DNA of 48,998 nucleotides from Pseudomonas sp. HR96 (GTDB lineage Bacteria; Pseudomonadota; Gammaproteobacteria; Pseudomonadales; Pseudomonadaceae), in assembly GCF_034059295.1 (NCBI RefSeq), contig NZ_CP139144.1, forward strand, positions 1 through 48,998, in the 5' to 3' direction. Position numbers and translations under genes: made by a program. Under the pieces are notes generated by a model. It was not told where the DNA came from. It was given only the letters and a program-made list of their open reading frames with translations, and ran no database searches. The stretch's first letter is position 1. Each line of letters starts with the position of its first letter. Of this stretch, positions 6,876-15,223 are shown piece after piece.

Positions 6876-9761
6876 CTAAGGCTTTGGCCAGCGATATTCT
6901 CCGGTGAGATTGATGTGTTCCCATCCGAGCGGCGAAACATGGGCCAAGAGATCGGGCGATAGCAGCTTTCCATCGCGTTTCTGGTTTGCAACGACCTCGC
7001 CGAGCTTCATGGTGTTCCAGAAGATGATGATGGCGGCGAGCAGATTCATGCCGGCGATGCGGTAATGCTGGCCTTCGGCGGAACGGTCGCGGATTTCACC
7101 GCGGCGGTGGAAGCTGATTGCCCGCTTCAGCGCATGATGAGCTTCGCCTTTGTTGAGCCCGATCTGGGCACGCCGTTGGAGTTCGGCATCCAGAATCCAG
7201 TCGATCATGAACAGGGTGCGCTCGACGCGACCGACTTCCCGCAGGGCTGTCGCGAGCTCGTTCTGCCGCGGATAGGAGGCGAGTTTCCGCAGAATCTGGC
7301 TTGGCGCGACGGTCCCGGCAGCAATGGTGGTGGCGATGCGCAGGATGTCGGGCCAATTGCGCTCGATCATGGCTTGGTTGACCTTTCCGCCGATCAACGC
7401 TCGCAGGTGCGCCGGGGCGGCCGACGGATTGAACGCGTAGAGCCGTTTGGATGGCAGGTCGCGGATGCGCGGAGCGAACCGGTAGCCGAGAATGGCACAT
7501 GCGGCAAAGACGTGATCGGTGAAGCCGCCCGTGTCGGTGAACTGCTCGCGGATATGGCGTCCAGCATCGTTCATCAGCAGGCCATCGAGGATGTAAGGCG
7601 CTTCGCTTGCCGTTGCAGGAATTACCTGGGTTGCGAACGGCGCATATTGGTCGGAGACGTGGCTATAAGCTTTCAGGCCCGGGGTATTGCCATATTTCGC
7701 GTTGACCAGGTTCATGGCCTCACCTTGCTCTGTAGCGACGAAGAACTGTCCGTCGCTCGAAGCCGACGTGCCCATGCCCCAGAACCGGGCCATGGGTAAC
7801 GCTGCCTGTGCCTCGACCACCATGGCCAGCGCCCGGTCATAGGCTTCGCCCTCGACATGCCACCGTCCAATGCGGATCAATTCCCAGAAGGTGTGGGTGT
7901 TTGTCGCATCCGCCATTTTGCGCAAGCCGAGGTTGATCCCTTCCGCCAAGATAACGTTCATTAGCCCGATCCGGTCAGCGCAGGGTGCTCCTGTGCGCAG
8001 ATGGGTGAACGCTTCGGTGAAGCCGGTCGCCGCATCCACCTCCAGCAGGAGATCGGTGATGCGCGTGGGCGGGATCTGCTTGTAGAGATCGAGCACCAGA
8101 TCTTCGGCGCCTGTCGGCGCGGCGGCTTCGAGTTTCTCGATATGCAGAACGCCGTTCTCAATCGACCCGCCCGGGATCGTGCCTGCGCGAGCGGCACGGC
8201 CAAGCTCGCGCAACCGCATGTCGAGGCGAGCTTGCCGGTCTGCCAGCCATTCCTCCGGCCGCAATGGCACAGCGAGACGACCGCCTTCCGCGATGGCTTG
8301 TGCCGGAACGAGTGCGTGTTTCAGATCGCCATAGCGCCGGGACCTAGTAAGCCAGACATCTCCGGAGCGGAACGCATCGCGCAGATGGAACAGCACCGCG
8401 ATCTCCCATAGGCGAGCGTCGCCAGCCCTCTGGGCCCGAAGGTGGCGATGCCATTTCGAGCTGGGCCGCAAGAAGCTGGTCATCGCGGCATCGTTCAAAC
8501 CGGTACGAAGGGCCGTCACAGCTTCCAGAAGCGGCAGTGCAACGGGCGCAGCTCGCAGATCGAGCAGGCGCAACATGCGTGGAGCGTATCGGCGGAAGCG
8601 GTGATAACCGTCGAGCACATGATTGAGCGGATCGTCGGCCATGGTGGCGGTCAGCCTGGTTGCCATTGCAACAAGGGTTTTTAAGCCGTCCCACCCTGAC
8701 CCACTCGCGATGACATCGCCCAGCGGCTGGCCATCATCCTGTGCATCGACCAGGGCGCCCCCGATCTCGGCGAAGGATTTCAGGGTGTCACGCACCACCC
8801 CCGCTTCGTCTGCGACCTTTGCATGGCAAATACGCTCCGAAGCACGGTAGAGACGGCCGACGATCCGGTCGTGGGTTTCGACCACTGCGTCGGCCAACAT
8901 CGCCTGCCATTCCGAGACGCAAACAGCCAAGATCGCAAGCCGCCTGTCCTCCGGGAGATCGCGCATGCCGTCGGCATAATACCGTTCACCCTGCCTGCGC
9001 AGACGAGTCACCCGATGGGCAGGAACGCCGGCAAGCAGATCCTCGGGGAGATCGACGCGTTGCAGATATTCGAGCCGGTCGAGCAGCCGGTTGGCCGACG
9101 AAGAGTTCGAGCCAGGCTCGAACTGGCGCAGCCACACAAAACGGGTCACCCGATCATCAGCCGTCTCCTCGAGCAATGCCAGCAACTGTTCTCGGATCGG
9201 CATAGGCAGCCGACTGGCGATCCTCGTCTCGATGCGTCGCTCGGCATCGACGAGAGCCGCGGCACAAAGCCGCTCGATCGTGGATGTCGCGGGAAGGACA
9301 GTGCGGGTGCGTCGGCACTCGGCTACGAAGCGACGGGCGATATCCTCGTTCGACACCGCCATCTCCGCTTCTCGGAACAACCATTCCTTCAGCTCGCTCG
9401 CACCACGCCCGGAGAAGGTGCGGAAGCCGTAGAGCCCCCGTAACTCGGCAAGATGCTCGTGCCGTGTTTCCTCGCGGGCAGCATAGTCTACGAGATCGTC
9501 GGCACCCAGGCCAAGCTGCGCTCCGATAAATTCGATGACCTCTGCAGGGATCAGTTCGCCTGGAGCCAGCACCCGGCCGGGATAGTGCAGGACACACAAT
9601 TGCAGGGCGAAGCCGAACCTGTTGTGAACGCGCCGACGCAGCCTGATATGCCCAAGGTCTTCATCACTCAGCGTATAGTGCTTGAGCAAATCCGTCTGTG
9701 AAGTCGGCAAGCGCAACAGCGCGTCTTTCTGCCGATCGGTTAGAGTGACGCGACGCGGCAT
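6876..9761 (-). CDS. tnpA: Tn3-family transposase
   Basis: 961 aa, a full-length DDE transposase of the Tn3 family that acts on the terminal inverted repeats by replicative transposition. The N-terminus (LTDRQKDALLRLPTSQTDLLKHYTLS) is the family's DNA-binding start. The C-terminus (NLLAAIIIFWNTMKLGEVV...LSPLGWEHINLTGEYRWP) runs into the left inverted repeat, so the stop lies within it. It is divergent from tnpR, with res between them. Confidence 0.95.
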   Translation of the reverse strand: MPRRVTLTDRQKDALLRLPTSQTDLLKHYTLSDEDLGHIRLRRRVHNRFGFALQLCVLHYPGRVLAPGELIPAEVIEFIGAQLGLGADDLVDYAAREETRHEHLAELRGLYGFRTFSGRGASELKEWLFREAEMAVSNEDIARRFVAECRRTRTVLPATSTIERLCAAALVDAERRIETRIASRLPMPIREQLLALLEETADDRVTRFVWLRQFEPGSNSSSANRLLDRLEYLQRVDLPEDLLAGVPAHRVTRLRRQGERYYADGMRDLPEDRRLAILAVCVSEWQAMLADAVVETHDRIVGRLYRASERICHAKVADEAGVVRDTLKSFAEIGGALVDAQDDGQPLGDVIASGSGWDGLKTLVAMATRLTATMADDPLNHVLDGYHRFRRYAPRMLRLLDLRAAPVALPLLEAVTALRTGLNDAAMTSFLRPSSKWHRHLRAQRAGDARLWEIAVLFHLRDAFRSGDVWLTRSRRYGDLKHALVPAQAIAEGGRLAVPLRPEEWLADRQARLDMRLRELGRAARAGTIPGGSIENGVLHIEKLEAAAPTGAEDLVLDLYKQIPPTRITDLLLEVDAATGFTEAFTHLRTGAPCADRIGLMNVILAEGINLGLRKMADATNTHTFWELIRIGRWHVEGEAYDRALAMVVEAQAALPMARFWGMGTSASSDGQFFVATEQGEAMNLVNAKYGNTPGLKAYSHVSDQYAPFATQVIPATASEAPYILDGLLMNDAGRHIREQFTDTGGFTDHVFAACAILGYRFAPRIRDLPSKRLYAFNPSAAPAHLRALIGGKVNQAMIERNWPDILRIATTIAAGTVAPSQILRKLASYPRQNELATALREVGRVERTLFMIDWILDAELQRRAQIGLNKGEAHHALKRAISFHRRGEIRDRSAEGQHYRIAGMNLLAAIIIFWNTMKLGEVVANQKRDGKLLSPDLLAHVSPLGWEHINLTGEYRWPKP

Positions 9762-9886
9762 ACATGTTCCTTTTTCAAAATCTGATAGCGTTCAAGACGC
9801 TTTATTTATGAAGCTGGTTGAGATACATTTCCAGAGGTCAATGCAATCGTGGCCGAAGCGCCGCCTCAAACCAACGTTTGTGATAC
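9762..9886. promoter_or_regulatory. res: res site and divergent tnpA/tnpR promoters
   Basis: The 125-bp gap between divergent tnpA and tnpR is the expected place of the resolution site bound by TnpR. It is A/T richer than its surroundings. Sub-site boundaries were not resolved by eye. Confidence 0.7.
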
Positions 9887-10501
9887 ATGCTGATCGGATA
9901 TGCCCGCGTCTCCAAAGCCGATGGCTCGCAGTCTCTCGACCTGCAGCACGACGCCTTGCGCGCCGCAGGTGTCGAACGGGACAATATCTATGATGATCTT
10001 GCTTCCGGCGGTCGTGATGATCGCCCTGGCTTGACTGCCTGCCTCAAGTCATTGCGTGACGGCGATGTGCTGGTGGTCTGGAAGCTCGATCGCCTCGGAC
10101 GATCGCTTGCCCATCTGGTCAACACGGTGAAGGAGCTGTCAGACCGCAAGATCGGCCTGCGGGTTCTGACTGGAAAGGGCGCTCAGATCGACACCACGAC
10201 TGCGTCCGGTCGCATGGTGTTCGGAATCTTCGCCACCTTGGCCGAGTTCGAGCGGGATCTGATCCGAGAGCGCACCATGGCGGGTCTCGCCTCCGCGAGA
10301 GCGCGCGGTCGCAAGGGCGGACGAAAATTCGCGCTCACCAAAGCTCAGGTGCGTCTCGCGCAAGCCGCCATGGCCCAGCGCGATACTTCAGTTTCCGATC
10401 TCTGCAAGGAACTCGGCATCGAGCGCGTCACTCTCTACCGATATGTCGGTCCCAAAGGCGAGCTCAGAGACCATGGAAAGCATGTTCTCGGACTTACGTA
10501 G
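9887..10501 (+). CDS. tnpR: Serine resolvase of Tn5393
   Basis: 204 aa. Begins MLIGYARVSKADGSQSLDLQ, with the catalytic Ser in the YARVSK motif, the conserved KLDRLGRSL segment (about residue 65) and a C-terminal helix-turn-helix (VSDLCKELGIERVTLYRYV). It resolves cointegrates at res and represses tnpA/tnpR. In the Erwinia form of Tn5393 an IS1133 copy sits just after this gene; here that place (10502-10566) is uninterrupted. Confidence 0.95.
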   Translation: MLIGYARVSKADGSQSLDLQHDALRAAGVERDNIYDDLASGGRDDRPGLTACLKSLRDGDVLVVWKLDRLGRSLAHLVNTVKELSDRKIGLRVLTGKGAQIDTTTASGRMVFGIFATLAEFERDLIRERTMAGLASARARGRKGGRKFALTKAQVRLAQAAMAQRDTSVSDLCKELGIERVTLYRYVGPKGELRDHGKHVLGLT

Positions 10502-10566
10502 CAACTCGTTTCTTTTCGCAGGTTGAGCCACCTCCGCGCTTCATCAGAAAACTGAAGGAACCTCCA

Positions 10567-11370
10567 TTGAATCGAACTAATATTTTTTTTGGTGAATCGC
10601 ATTCTGACTGGTTGCCTGTCAGAGGCGGAGAATCTGGTGATTTTGTTTTTCGACGTGGTGACGGGCATGCCTTCGCGAAAATCGCACCTGCTTCCCGCCG
10701 CGGTGAGCTCGCTGGAGAGCGTGACCGCCTCATTTGGCTCAAAGGTCGAGGTGTGGCTTGCCCCGAGGTGATCAACTGGCAGGAGGAACAGGAGGGTGCA
10801 TGCTTGGTGATAACGGCAATTCCGGGAGTACCGGCGGCTGATCTGTCTGGAGCGGATTTGCTCAAAGCGTGGCCGTCAATGGGGCAGCAACTTGGCGCTG
10901 TTCACAGCCTATCGGTTGATCAATGTCCGTTTGAGCGCAGGCTGTCGCGAATGTTCGGACGCGCCGTTGATGTGGTGTCCCGCAATGCCGTCAATCCCGA
11001 CTTCTTACCGGACGAGGACAAGAGTACGCCGCAGCTCGATCTTTTGGCTCGTGTCGAACGAGAGCTACCGGTGCGGCTCGACCAAGAGCGCACCGATATG
11101 GTTGTTTGCCATGGTGATCCCTGCATGCCGAACTTCATGGTGGACCCTAAAACTCTTCGATGCACGGGTCTGATCGACCTTGGGCGGCTCGGAACAGCAG
11201 ATCGCTATGCCGATTTGGCACTCATGATTGCTAACGCCGAAGAGAACTGGGCAGCGCCAGATGAAGCAGAGCGCGCCTTCGCTGTCCTATTCAATGTATT
11301 GGGGATCGAAGCCCCCGACCGCGAACGCCTTGCCTTCTATCTGCGATTGGACCCTCTGACTTGGGGTTGA
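10567..11370 (+). CDS. strA: Aminoglycoside 3''-phosphotransferase APH(3'')-Ib
   Basis: 267 aa, recognised as StrA, which inactivates streptomycin by 3''-phosphorylation. The kinase-like catalytic loop CHGDPCMPNF (about residue 180) and the metal-binding IDLGRLG segment are present. It overlaps strB by TGATG. It is full length. Confidence 0.97.
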   Translation: MNRTNIFFGESHSDWLPVRGGESGDFVFRRGDGHAFAKIAPASRRGELAGERDRLIWLKGRGVACPEVINWQEEQEGACLVITAIPGVPAADLSGADLLKAWPSMGQQLGAVHSLSVDQCPFERRLSRMFGRAVDVVSRNAVNPDFLPDEDKSTPQLDLLARVERELPVRLDQERTDMVVCHGDPCMPNFMVDPKTLRCTGLIDLGRLGTADRYADLALMIANAEENWAAPDEAERAFAVLFNVLGIEAPDRERLAFYLRLDPLTWG

Positions 11371-12206
11371 TGTTCATGCCGCCTGTTTTTCCTGCTCATT
11401 GGCACGTTTCGCAACCTGTTCTCATTGCGGACACCTTTTCCAGCCTCGTTTGGAAAGTTTCATTGCCAGACGGGACTCCTGCAATCGTCAAGGGATTGAA
11501 ACCTATAGAAGACATTGCTGATGAACTGCGCGGGGCCGACTATCTGGTATGGCGCAATGGGAGGGGAGCAGTCCGGTTGCTCGGTCGTGAGAACAATCTG
11601 ATGTTGCTCGAATATGCCGGGGAGCGAATGCTCTCTCACATCGTTGCCGAGCACGGCGACTACCAGGCGACCGAAATTGCAGCGGAACTAATGGCGAAGC
11701 TGTATGCCGCATCTGAGGAACCCCTGCCTTCTGCCCTTCTCCCGATCCGGGATCGCTTTGCAGCTTTGTTTCAGCGGGCGCGCGATGATCAAAACGCAGG
11801 TTGTCAAACTGACTACGTCCACGCGGCGATTATAGCCGATCAAATGATGAGCAATGCCTCGGAACTGCGTGGGCTACATGGCGATCTGCATCATGAAAAC
11901 ATCATGTTCTCCAGTCGCGGCTGGCTGGTGATAGATCCCGTCGGTCTGGTCGGTGAAGTGGGCTTTGGCGCCGCCAATATGTTCTACGATCCGGCTGACA
12001 GAGACGACCTTTGTCTCGATCCCAGACGCATTGCACAGATGGCGGACGCATTCTCTCGTGCGCTGGACGTCGATCCGCGTCGCCTGCTCGACCAGGCGTA
12101 CGCTTATGGGTGCCTTTCCGCAGCTTGGAACGCGGATGGAGAAGAGGAGCAACGCGATCTAGCTATCGCGGCCGCGATCAAGCAGGTGCGACAGACGTCA
12201 TACTAG
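11370..12206 (+). CDS. strB: Aminoglycoside 6-phosphotransferase APH(6)-Id
   Basis: 278 aa from the ATG overlapping the strA stop (an upstream in-frame start at 11361 is less likely). The catalytic loop LHGDLHHENIMF and the metal-binding VIDPVGL motif are intact. It phosphorylates streptomycin at the 6 position. Together with strA it confers high-level streptomycin resistance, consistent with selection in agricultural or clinical settings. Confidence 0.97.
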   Translation: MFMPPVFPAHWHVSQPVLIADTFSSLVWKVSLPDGTPAIVKGLKPIEDIADELRGADYLVWRNGRGAVRLLGRENNLMLLEYAGERMLSHIVAEHGDYQATEIAAELMAKLYAASEEPLPSALLPIRDRFAALFQRARDDQNAGCQTDYVHAAIIADQMMSNASELRGLHGDLHHENIMFSSRGWLVIDPVGLVGEVGFGAANMFYDPADRDDLCLDPRRIAQMADAFSRALDVDPRRLLDQAYAYGCLSAAWNADGEEEQRDLAIAAAIKQVRQTSY

Positions 12207-12312
12207 ATATCAAGCGACTTCTCCTATCCCCTCGGAACACATCAATCTTACCGGAGAATATCGTTGGCCAAAGCCTTAGCGTAGGATTTCGCCCTCTCCC
12301 GCAAACGACCCC

Positions 12313-12317
12313 AGCTT
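12313..12317. repeat. Target site duplication AGCTT (right)
   Basis: Matches the AGCTT at 6838-6842 on the other side of Tn5393. Confidence 0.9.
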
Positions 12318-12545
12318 GAGCGCTTCGACCGGGGATAGGGTCGGCGGGGTGTCCATCAGTTCGCAGGGCTTAAAGTTTACGCCCGGCCCGTCGAAGTCGG
12401 CCTCGTCGTAGGCGTCATGATTCGCCCGTTTGAGCAAGTCGGCCAGCGACTGAGCGCGGCGGCGCTCGTCAGGTGTAATCCAGCCGCTGAGGGCAAAGCC
12501 GACGATTGCGCTGATATGGGCGTCGGACAAAATGCTGATAGCCAT
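12313..12545 (-). pseudogene. 5' half of a gene split by Tn5393
   Basis: Starts MAISILSDAHISAIVGFALSG at 12545. The native sequence reaches VEALK-L at the insertion point; beyond it the frame runs into the transposon end and stops at about 12276, giving an 89-aa chimera. The other half is at 6702-6842. The intact product would have been about 122 aa. It is the last gene of the operon driven by element A, so its loss is tolerated. Confidence 0.8.
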
Positions 12546-12557
12546 TGGTGATTTCTC

Positions 12558-12740
12558 CTAGCGATTGCACTGGTAGCAGGTGCAGCCCATGCCCTGCTGC
12601 TTGAGTTCTGCGCCGCGGGCGAAAGCCTCCCGGTAGCTTTCGAAGCTGACGCGATTCTCGGTGTAGATCCGCATCGCGGTTCGCTGGTCGTTGTGGTAGC
12701 CAGCAACCTTGATGTGTGCGAGTGCATCTTTGCGGGTCAT
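12558..12740 (-). CDS. Small unknown protein with C-terminal Cys pair
   Basis: 60 aa (MTRKDALAHIKVAGYHND...), basic, ending GCTCYQCNR with a CxCxxC cluster that may bind a metal. It is preceded by a purine-rich leader (GGAGACTCTACCC) and lies 12 bp upstream of the split gene, in the element A operon. No family is recognised. Confidence 0.6.
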   Translation of the reverse strand: MTRKDALAHIKVAGYHNDQRTAMRIYTENRVSFESYREAFARGAELKQQGMGCTCYQCNR

Positions 12741-12788
12741 GGGTAGAGTCTCCAGCGGATGGGAGCGGCAAGGCCGCTCCCGGTGGGA

Positions 12789-13235
12789 TCAGCTCGCAGC
12801 GCGAGCCAGAAGCGCCGGAGCGGCTGCGCGAACGGTCGCTACAGCGTCGGCATGGGAAGTGGCGAAGTGACCGGCAAAGCGGAAATAGTGCTGCCCAAGG
12901 CGCACATAGATCCGGGTGATGTCGCCGTTCAGTCGTTCGCTCATGCGGAATGAAGCGGTATCACCATTGTGAACCCAGCCCATGGGAGGAAGGATGTTCA
13001 GCGCATCGTCATATGTTTCTGCGTCGATCAGCATCGGCGCTTCTCGGGTCAGCGCCTCGATCTGCTCGCGGCACTCGTCCTCTGTGACGATGGTCATGCC
13101 CGGATAGCGTGTAGTGAGGTCGTCGAGCGATTTTCCGCACTGGTCTACCCAGTCGCCAGTTGCGGACTTCTCCGCGTATGACCACGGCCAATGCTTGCCG
13201 GGTTGGTAGAAAACGTGTTCGGTGGTAGCGGTCAT
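12789..13235 (-). CDS. Unknown protein, paralogue of the 16620-17084 product
   Basis: 148 aa from MTATTEHVFYQPG at 13235, which has AGAGGG upstream and follows the element A leader. The upstream ATG/GTG at 13346 would read through the promoter and is rejected. It shares pattern and length with the product of 16620-17084: VFYxPG near the start, a ...W... cysteine patch at about 28-33, and ITRIYxxxGxxYxxFxG near residues 108-125. The function is unknown; the duplication within one regulated region suggests related roles. Confidence 0.7.
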   Translation of the reverse strand: MTATTEHVFYQPGKHWPWSYAEKSATGDWVDQCGKSLDDLTTRYPGMTIVTEDECREQIEALTREAPMLIDAETYDDALNILPPMGWVHNGDTASFRMSERLNGDITRIYVRLGQHYFRFAGHFATSHADAVATVRAAAPALLARAAS

Positions 13236-13240
13236 GATTA

Positions 13241-13369
13241 ACCCTCTTTCGCAGATGCCCGGAGCGGTTGCCGCCGCTTGGTTCCGGGTGTCGAGGCGGA
13301 ATTGCTTCGACGGGGTTAGTATCTCAACCCCCGCCGAAAATGTCAACCTTTTGTAAAATTTGATTTTAC
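13241..13369 (-). promoter_or_regulatory. Element A: operator, promoter and leader hairpin
   Basis: Reading the minus strand: operator GTAAAATCAAATTTTAC (13369-13353), -35 TTGACA (13346-13341), 17-bp spacer, -10 GATACT (13323-13318), then a leader hairpin (13288-13258, CCCGG...AGCGG CGGCAA CCGCT CCGGG) and a purine-rich Shine-Dalgarno. The same order and spacing recur in elements B-E. In the plus strand the -10 lies between arms that can pair (TTCGACGGGGTT with AACCCCCGCCGAA, one mismatch and one bulge). Confidence 0.8.
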
Positions 13370-13419
13370 ATATTTGCGCCTTTGGCGAATGCCGGCGCGG
13401 CGTGATTTATTGGGTTCGA

Positions 13420-13509
13420 TCAGAGCGGATTACGCTTGAAATAACGAATTCCCAGGATGACTACAGCAATCGGGAACAGCACTAGGCCAATGTTTAACAG
13501 GGTGCCCAT
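13420..13509 (-). CDS. Candidate 29-aa single-pass membrane peptide
   Basis: ATG at 13509, TGA at 13422-13420. The product MGTLLNIGLVLFPIAVVILG... is one hydrophobic helix with a basic end (KRNPL). It lies between the 13585 gene and element A on the same strand. The ribosome binding site is weak, so it may be fortuitous. Confidence 0.35.
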   Translation of the reverse strand: MGTLLNIGLVLFPIAVVILGIRYFKRNPL

Positions 13510-13584
13510 GTCGAAGTGCCCGACAGATTCGGTTCTCCATACTGCGGAATTTTCAAATCTACGCTTGCTGAAGCTCGATGAGGT

Positions 13585-13896
13585 TTACCAGTCGAGAACC
13601 TGCAAGCCGATCAGCACACTGCCAACTGTGGCAAGGATCGAAAACACTTTCCAGAACGGTAGATCTAACTCAAGCAGTCTGAGCGTGCCGTATACGAATG
13701 CAAATAACATCAACGAGAATGCGAGAGCATCTATCCAGCCGGGAAAGGGTCTGCCTAATACAGCAGTGAGTTTTGGCAGAACCAGAAGGAGGAATCCCGC
13801 ACCTATTGAGGCCAGCCATTTCTGATGATTACGGGGGTTCTTGGGCTTCTCTGTGAAGCTTAGGCCATCCCCGCCATGATGTTTTCCGTCACTCAT
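13585..13896 (-). CDS. Small membrane protein of unknown function
   Basis: 103 aa. A polar, basic, His/Lys-rich start (MSDGKHHGG...) is followed by two or three hydrophobic helices (about 28-47, 54-72, 82-99). GGAGAG precedes the ATG. It is second in the element B operon after 13957-14289. No family is recognised. Several unrelated small membrane genes occupy equivalent places in this region. Confidence 0.6.
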   Translation of the reverse strand: MSDGKHHGGDGLSFTEKPKNPRNHQKWLASIGAGFLLLVLPKLTAVLGRPFPGWIDALAFSLMLFAFVYGTLRLLELDLPFWKVFSILATVGSVLIGLQVLDW

Positions 13897-13956
13897 GGTT
13901 TCTCTCCTAGCAGCGATGCGGCTCGGTTATCCGGGGCCGCTTCGCGCTTTTAGTGG

Positions 13957-14289
13957 TTATGCTTGCTCGCGATGAATCTCGGCCATGCACTCGGCTTCGT
14001 CGATAGCTTCGTCGTCAATGCGGATCTCTCGCAGGATCAGCGCTTGTTGAAACTCGATGCGATGGTCACGGGGCAAGCTATCGAACTCCTGGCGCAGTGT
14101 GCGCAGCAAGCGAGCCTCGTACAACTCGTAATGACAACCGCTGCCCTTAACGCAGGAATCAATGTGATGGCTGATAACCGCCGCTGAGTCGAAATCGGAA
14201 ACTGGTTTTTCAGCAGACGGACGACCGCTCCAGAAATTCAGAAAGTCAGCGCGGGTCAGGTTCGGTTGAAGCTGGGTGACTACGGACAT
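13957..14289 (-). CDS. Unknown cytoplasmic protein, first gene of element B operon
   Basis: 110 aa (MSVVTQLQPNLTRADFLNFW...), soluble, acidic C-terminus (DDEAIDEAECMAEIH). It has a histidine/cysteine cluster around residues 42-55 (SHHIDSC...GCHYELYEARLL). The start follows GAAGGAGTT directly after the element B leader. No family is recognised. It may be an early-expressed leading-region protein by context only. Confidence 0.65.
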   Translation of the reverse strand: MSVVTQLQPNLTRADFLNFWSGRPSAEKPVSDFDSAAVISHHIDSCVKGSGCHYELYEARLLRTLRQEFDSLPRDHRIEFQQALILREIRIDDEAIDEAECMAEIHREQA

Positions 14290-14295
14290 CGTTGT

Positions 14296-14424
14296 AACTC
14301 CTTCGCAGAATCCCCGGAGCGGTTGCCGCCGCTTGAATCCGGGTGTCGAGGCGGGACTGCTTCGACGGGATTAGTATCTCAATTCCCGCCGAAACCGTCA
14401 ACCTTTTGTAAAATCTAATTTTAC
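14296..14424 (-). promoter_or_regulatory. Element B: operator, promoter and leader hairpin
   Basis: Operator GTAAAATTAGATTTTAC (14424-14408), -35 TTGACG (14401-14396), 17-bp spacer, -10 GATACT (14378-14373), leader hairpin 14343-14313, then GAAGGAGT before the ATG at 14289. In the plus strand GACGG (14364-14368) can pair with CCGTC (14395-14399), which covers the -35. The operator end overlaps the stop of the next gene at 14421. Confidence 0.8.
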
Positions 14425-14663
14425 TTATGTTTCTGCTTTCTGTCAGGTGGTGTCATCGAGGCCAGCACCGCTGCAACGATAAAAGCGCCGATGGCTGACC
14501 ATTCACACAAGGCATTGAGCTCTGGAGACACCTGGCCCCCATTACCAAGAGCGTGCGGGATCACCAGCAAAGTTAGAGCGCAGATTAGTACGGCCAGCCA
14601 TTCGTCATGGTGGGCGATGTAAGCGGTCAGCTTAGATTTAGCGGTGCGAGTTGTAGTAGTCAT
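14421..14663 (-). CDS. Small membrane protein of unknown function
   Basis: 80 aa: a basic Thr/Lys start, two hydrophobic helices (about 22-38 and 52-68) and a basic tail. It is second in the element C operon. Its start is preceded by a promoterless copy of the leader hairpin (14685-14714) and GAAGGAAC. The stop codon overlaps the element B operator. Topology resembles the other small membrane proteins here, but the sequences are not clearly related. Confidence 0.6.
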   Translation of the reverse strand: MTTTTRTAKSKLTAYIAHHDEWLAVLICALTLLVIPHALGNGGQVSPELNALCEWSAIGAFIVAAVLASMTPPDRKQKHK

Positions 14664-14669
14664 GCCGGT

Positions 14670-14714
14670 GGTTCCTTCGCAGAGCCCGGCGCGGTTGCCG
14701 CCGCGTATGCCGGG
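14670..14714 (-). ncRNA. Leader hairpin without promoter
   Basis: The RNA hairpin motif CCGG...GCGG CGGCAA CCGC...CCGG followed by CUGCGAAGGA, here between two co-directional genes. The variable base pair is G-C, where elements A-E have T-A, which is a compensatory change. Confidence 0.55.
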
Positions 14715-14726
14715 CTTAGATTTAGG

Positions 14727-15047
14727 TTAGTCGTGGATGCGGCAGGGATAGTCGCCAATGCCGGTGCACTGCGGGCAGTGCGCCATTTCAGCCTCAAGAG
14801 CGATCATATGGTCACGATCCTCCCAGCCTTCTTTCCACCACTCGGCCAAAAGGGTGCAGCTTGCCAACAATGGCGGGACATCTCCAAGAGGACGGCCCAT
14901 TTCGCGGTAATCACCCCCGATCAAGTCTGCTGTCATGGCAATATCTTGATAGTGGATGTCCCGCGTTACCGCATCCATGCTGTCTGCATTTATCAAATAC
15001 TGTTCGTACCGTGTCCGAACATCTAGGCAGTTACTCAGTAGATTCAT
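14727..15047 (-). CDS. Unknown protein, first gene of element C operon
   Basis: 106 aa starting MNLLSNCLDVRTRYEQYL, with GAGG upstream. It has a C-terminal cysteine pair and histidine (HCPQCTGIGDYPCRIHD), a possible zinc site. The body is acidic and helical, with three Trp around residue 70. No family is recognised. Confidence 0.65.
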   Translation of the reverse strand: MNLLSNCLDVRTRYEQYLINADSMDAVTRDIHYQDIAMTADLIGGDYREMGRPLGDVPPLLASCTLLAEWWKEGWEDRDHMIALEAEMAHCPQCTGIGDYPCRIHD

Positions 15048-15054
15048 GGTCTGG

Positions 15055-15172
15055 CCTCATTTTCGCAGAGTACCCGGAGCGGTTGCCGCCGCTCTGTTCC
15101 GGATGTCTTAGCTGTTGCTTCGACGGATTTAGTATCTCAAATTACGGCTATTTTGTAAACCTTTTGTAAAAT
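15055..15172 (-). promoter_or_regulatory. Element C: promoter and leader hairpin, operator half lost
   Basis: -35 TTTACA (15159-15154), 17-bp spacer and -10 GATACT (15136-15131) keep the exact geometry of the other elements. Only one half (ATTTTAC, 15172-15166) of the operator palindrome remains. The leader hairpin is at 15102-15073. The plus-strand stem seen in B, D and E is not maintained here, so C is the divergent copy. Confidence 0.7.
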
Positions 15173-15193
15173 CAAAGCCCTGTTTTTGCTTCT

Positions 15194-15209
15194 TTCTCGC
15201 ACGCGAGAA
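15194..15209. promoter_or_regulatory. Plasmid-wide palindrome TTCTCGCACGCGAGAA, copy 2
   Basis: It lies 21 bp upstream of the element C operator half-site and 14 bp before repeat module R1. It could control element C. Confidence 0.7.
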
Positions 15210-15223
15210 AAAACCAGCGATCA

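Larger units (their letters stand above)
6843..12312. mobile_element. Tn5393: Tn5393-type transposon (5,470 bp), streptomycin resistance
   Basis: The boundaries are exact. Terminal inverted repeats of about 81 bp start GGGGTCGTTTGCGGGAG at 6843 and, on the other strand, at 12312; they differ at a few positions. They are flanked by AGCTT duplications. Contents are tnpA (minus), res, tnpR (plus), strA and strB. The length equals classical Tn5393 (6,705 bp) minus IS1133 with its duplication, which is the form described from Pseudomonas syringae. All genes look intact, so it may be active. Confidence 0.95.

Noticed and set aside
7065..7799. 244-aa plus ORF opposite tnpA
   Set aside because: Antisense shadow of the GC-rich transposase gene, with no start context.
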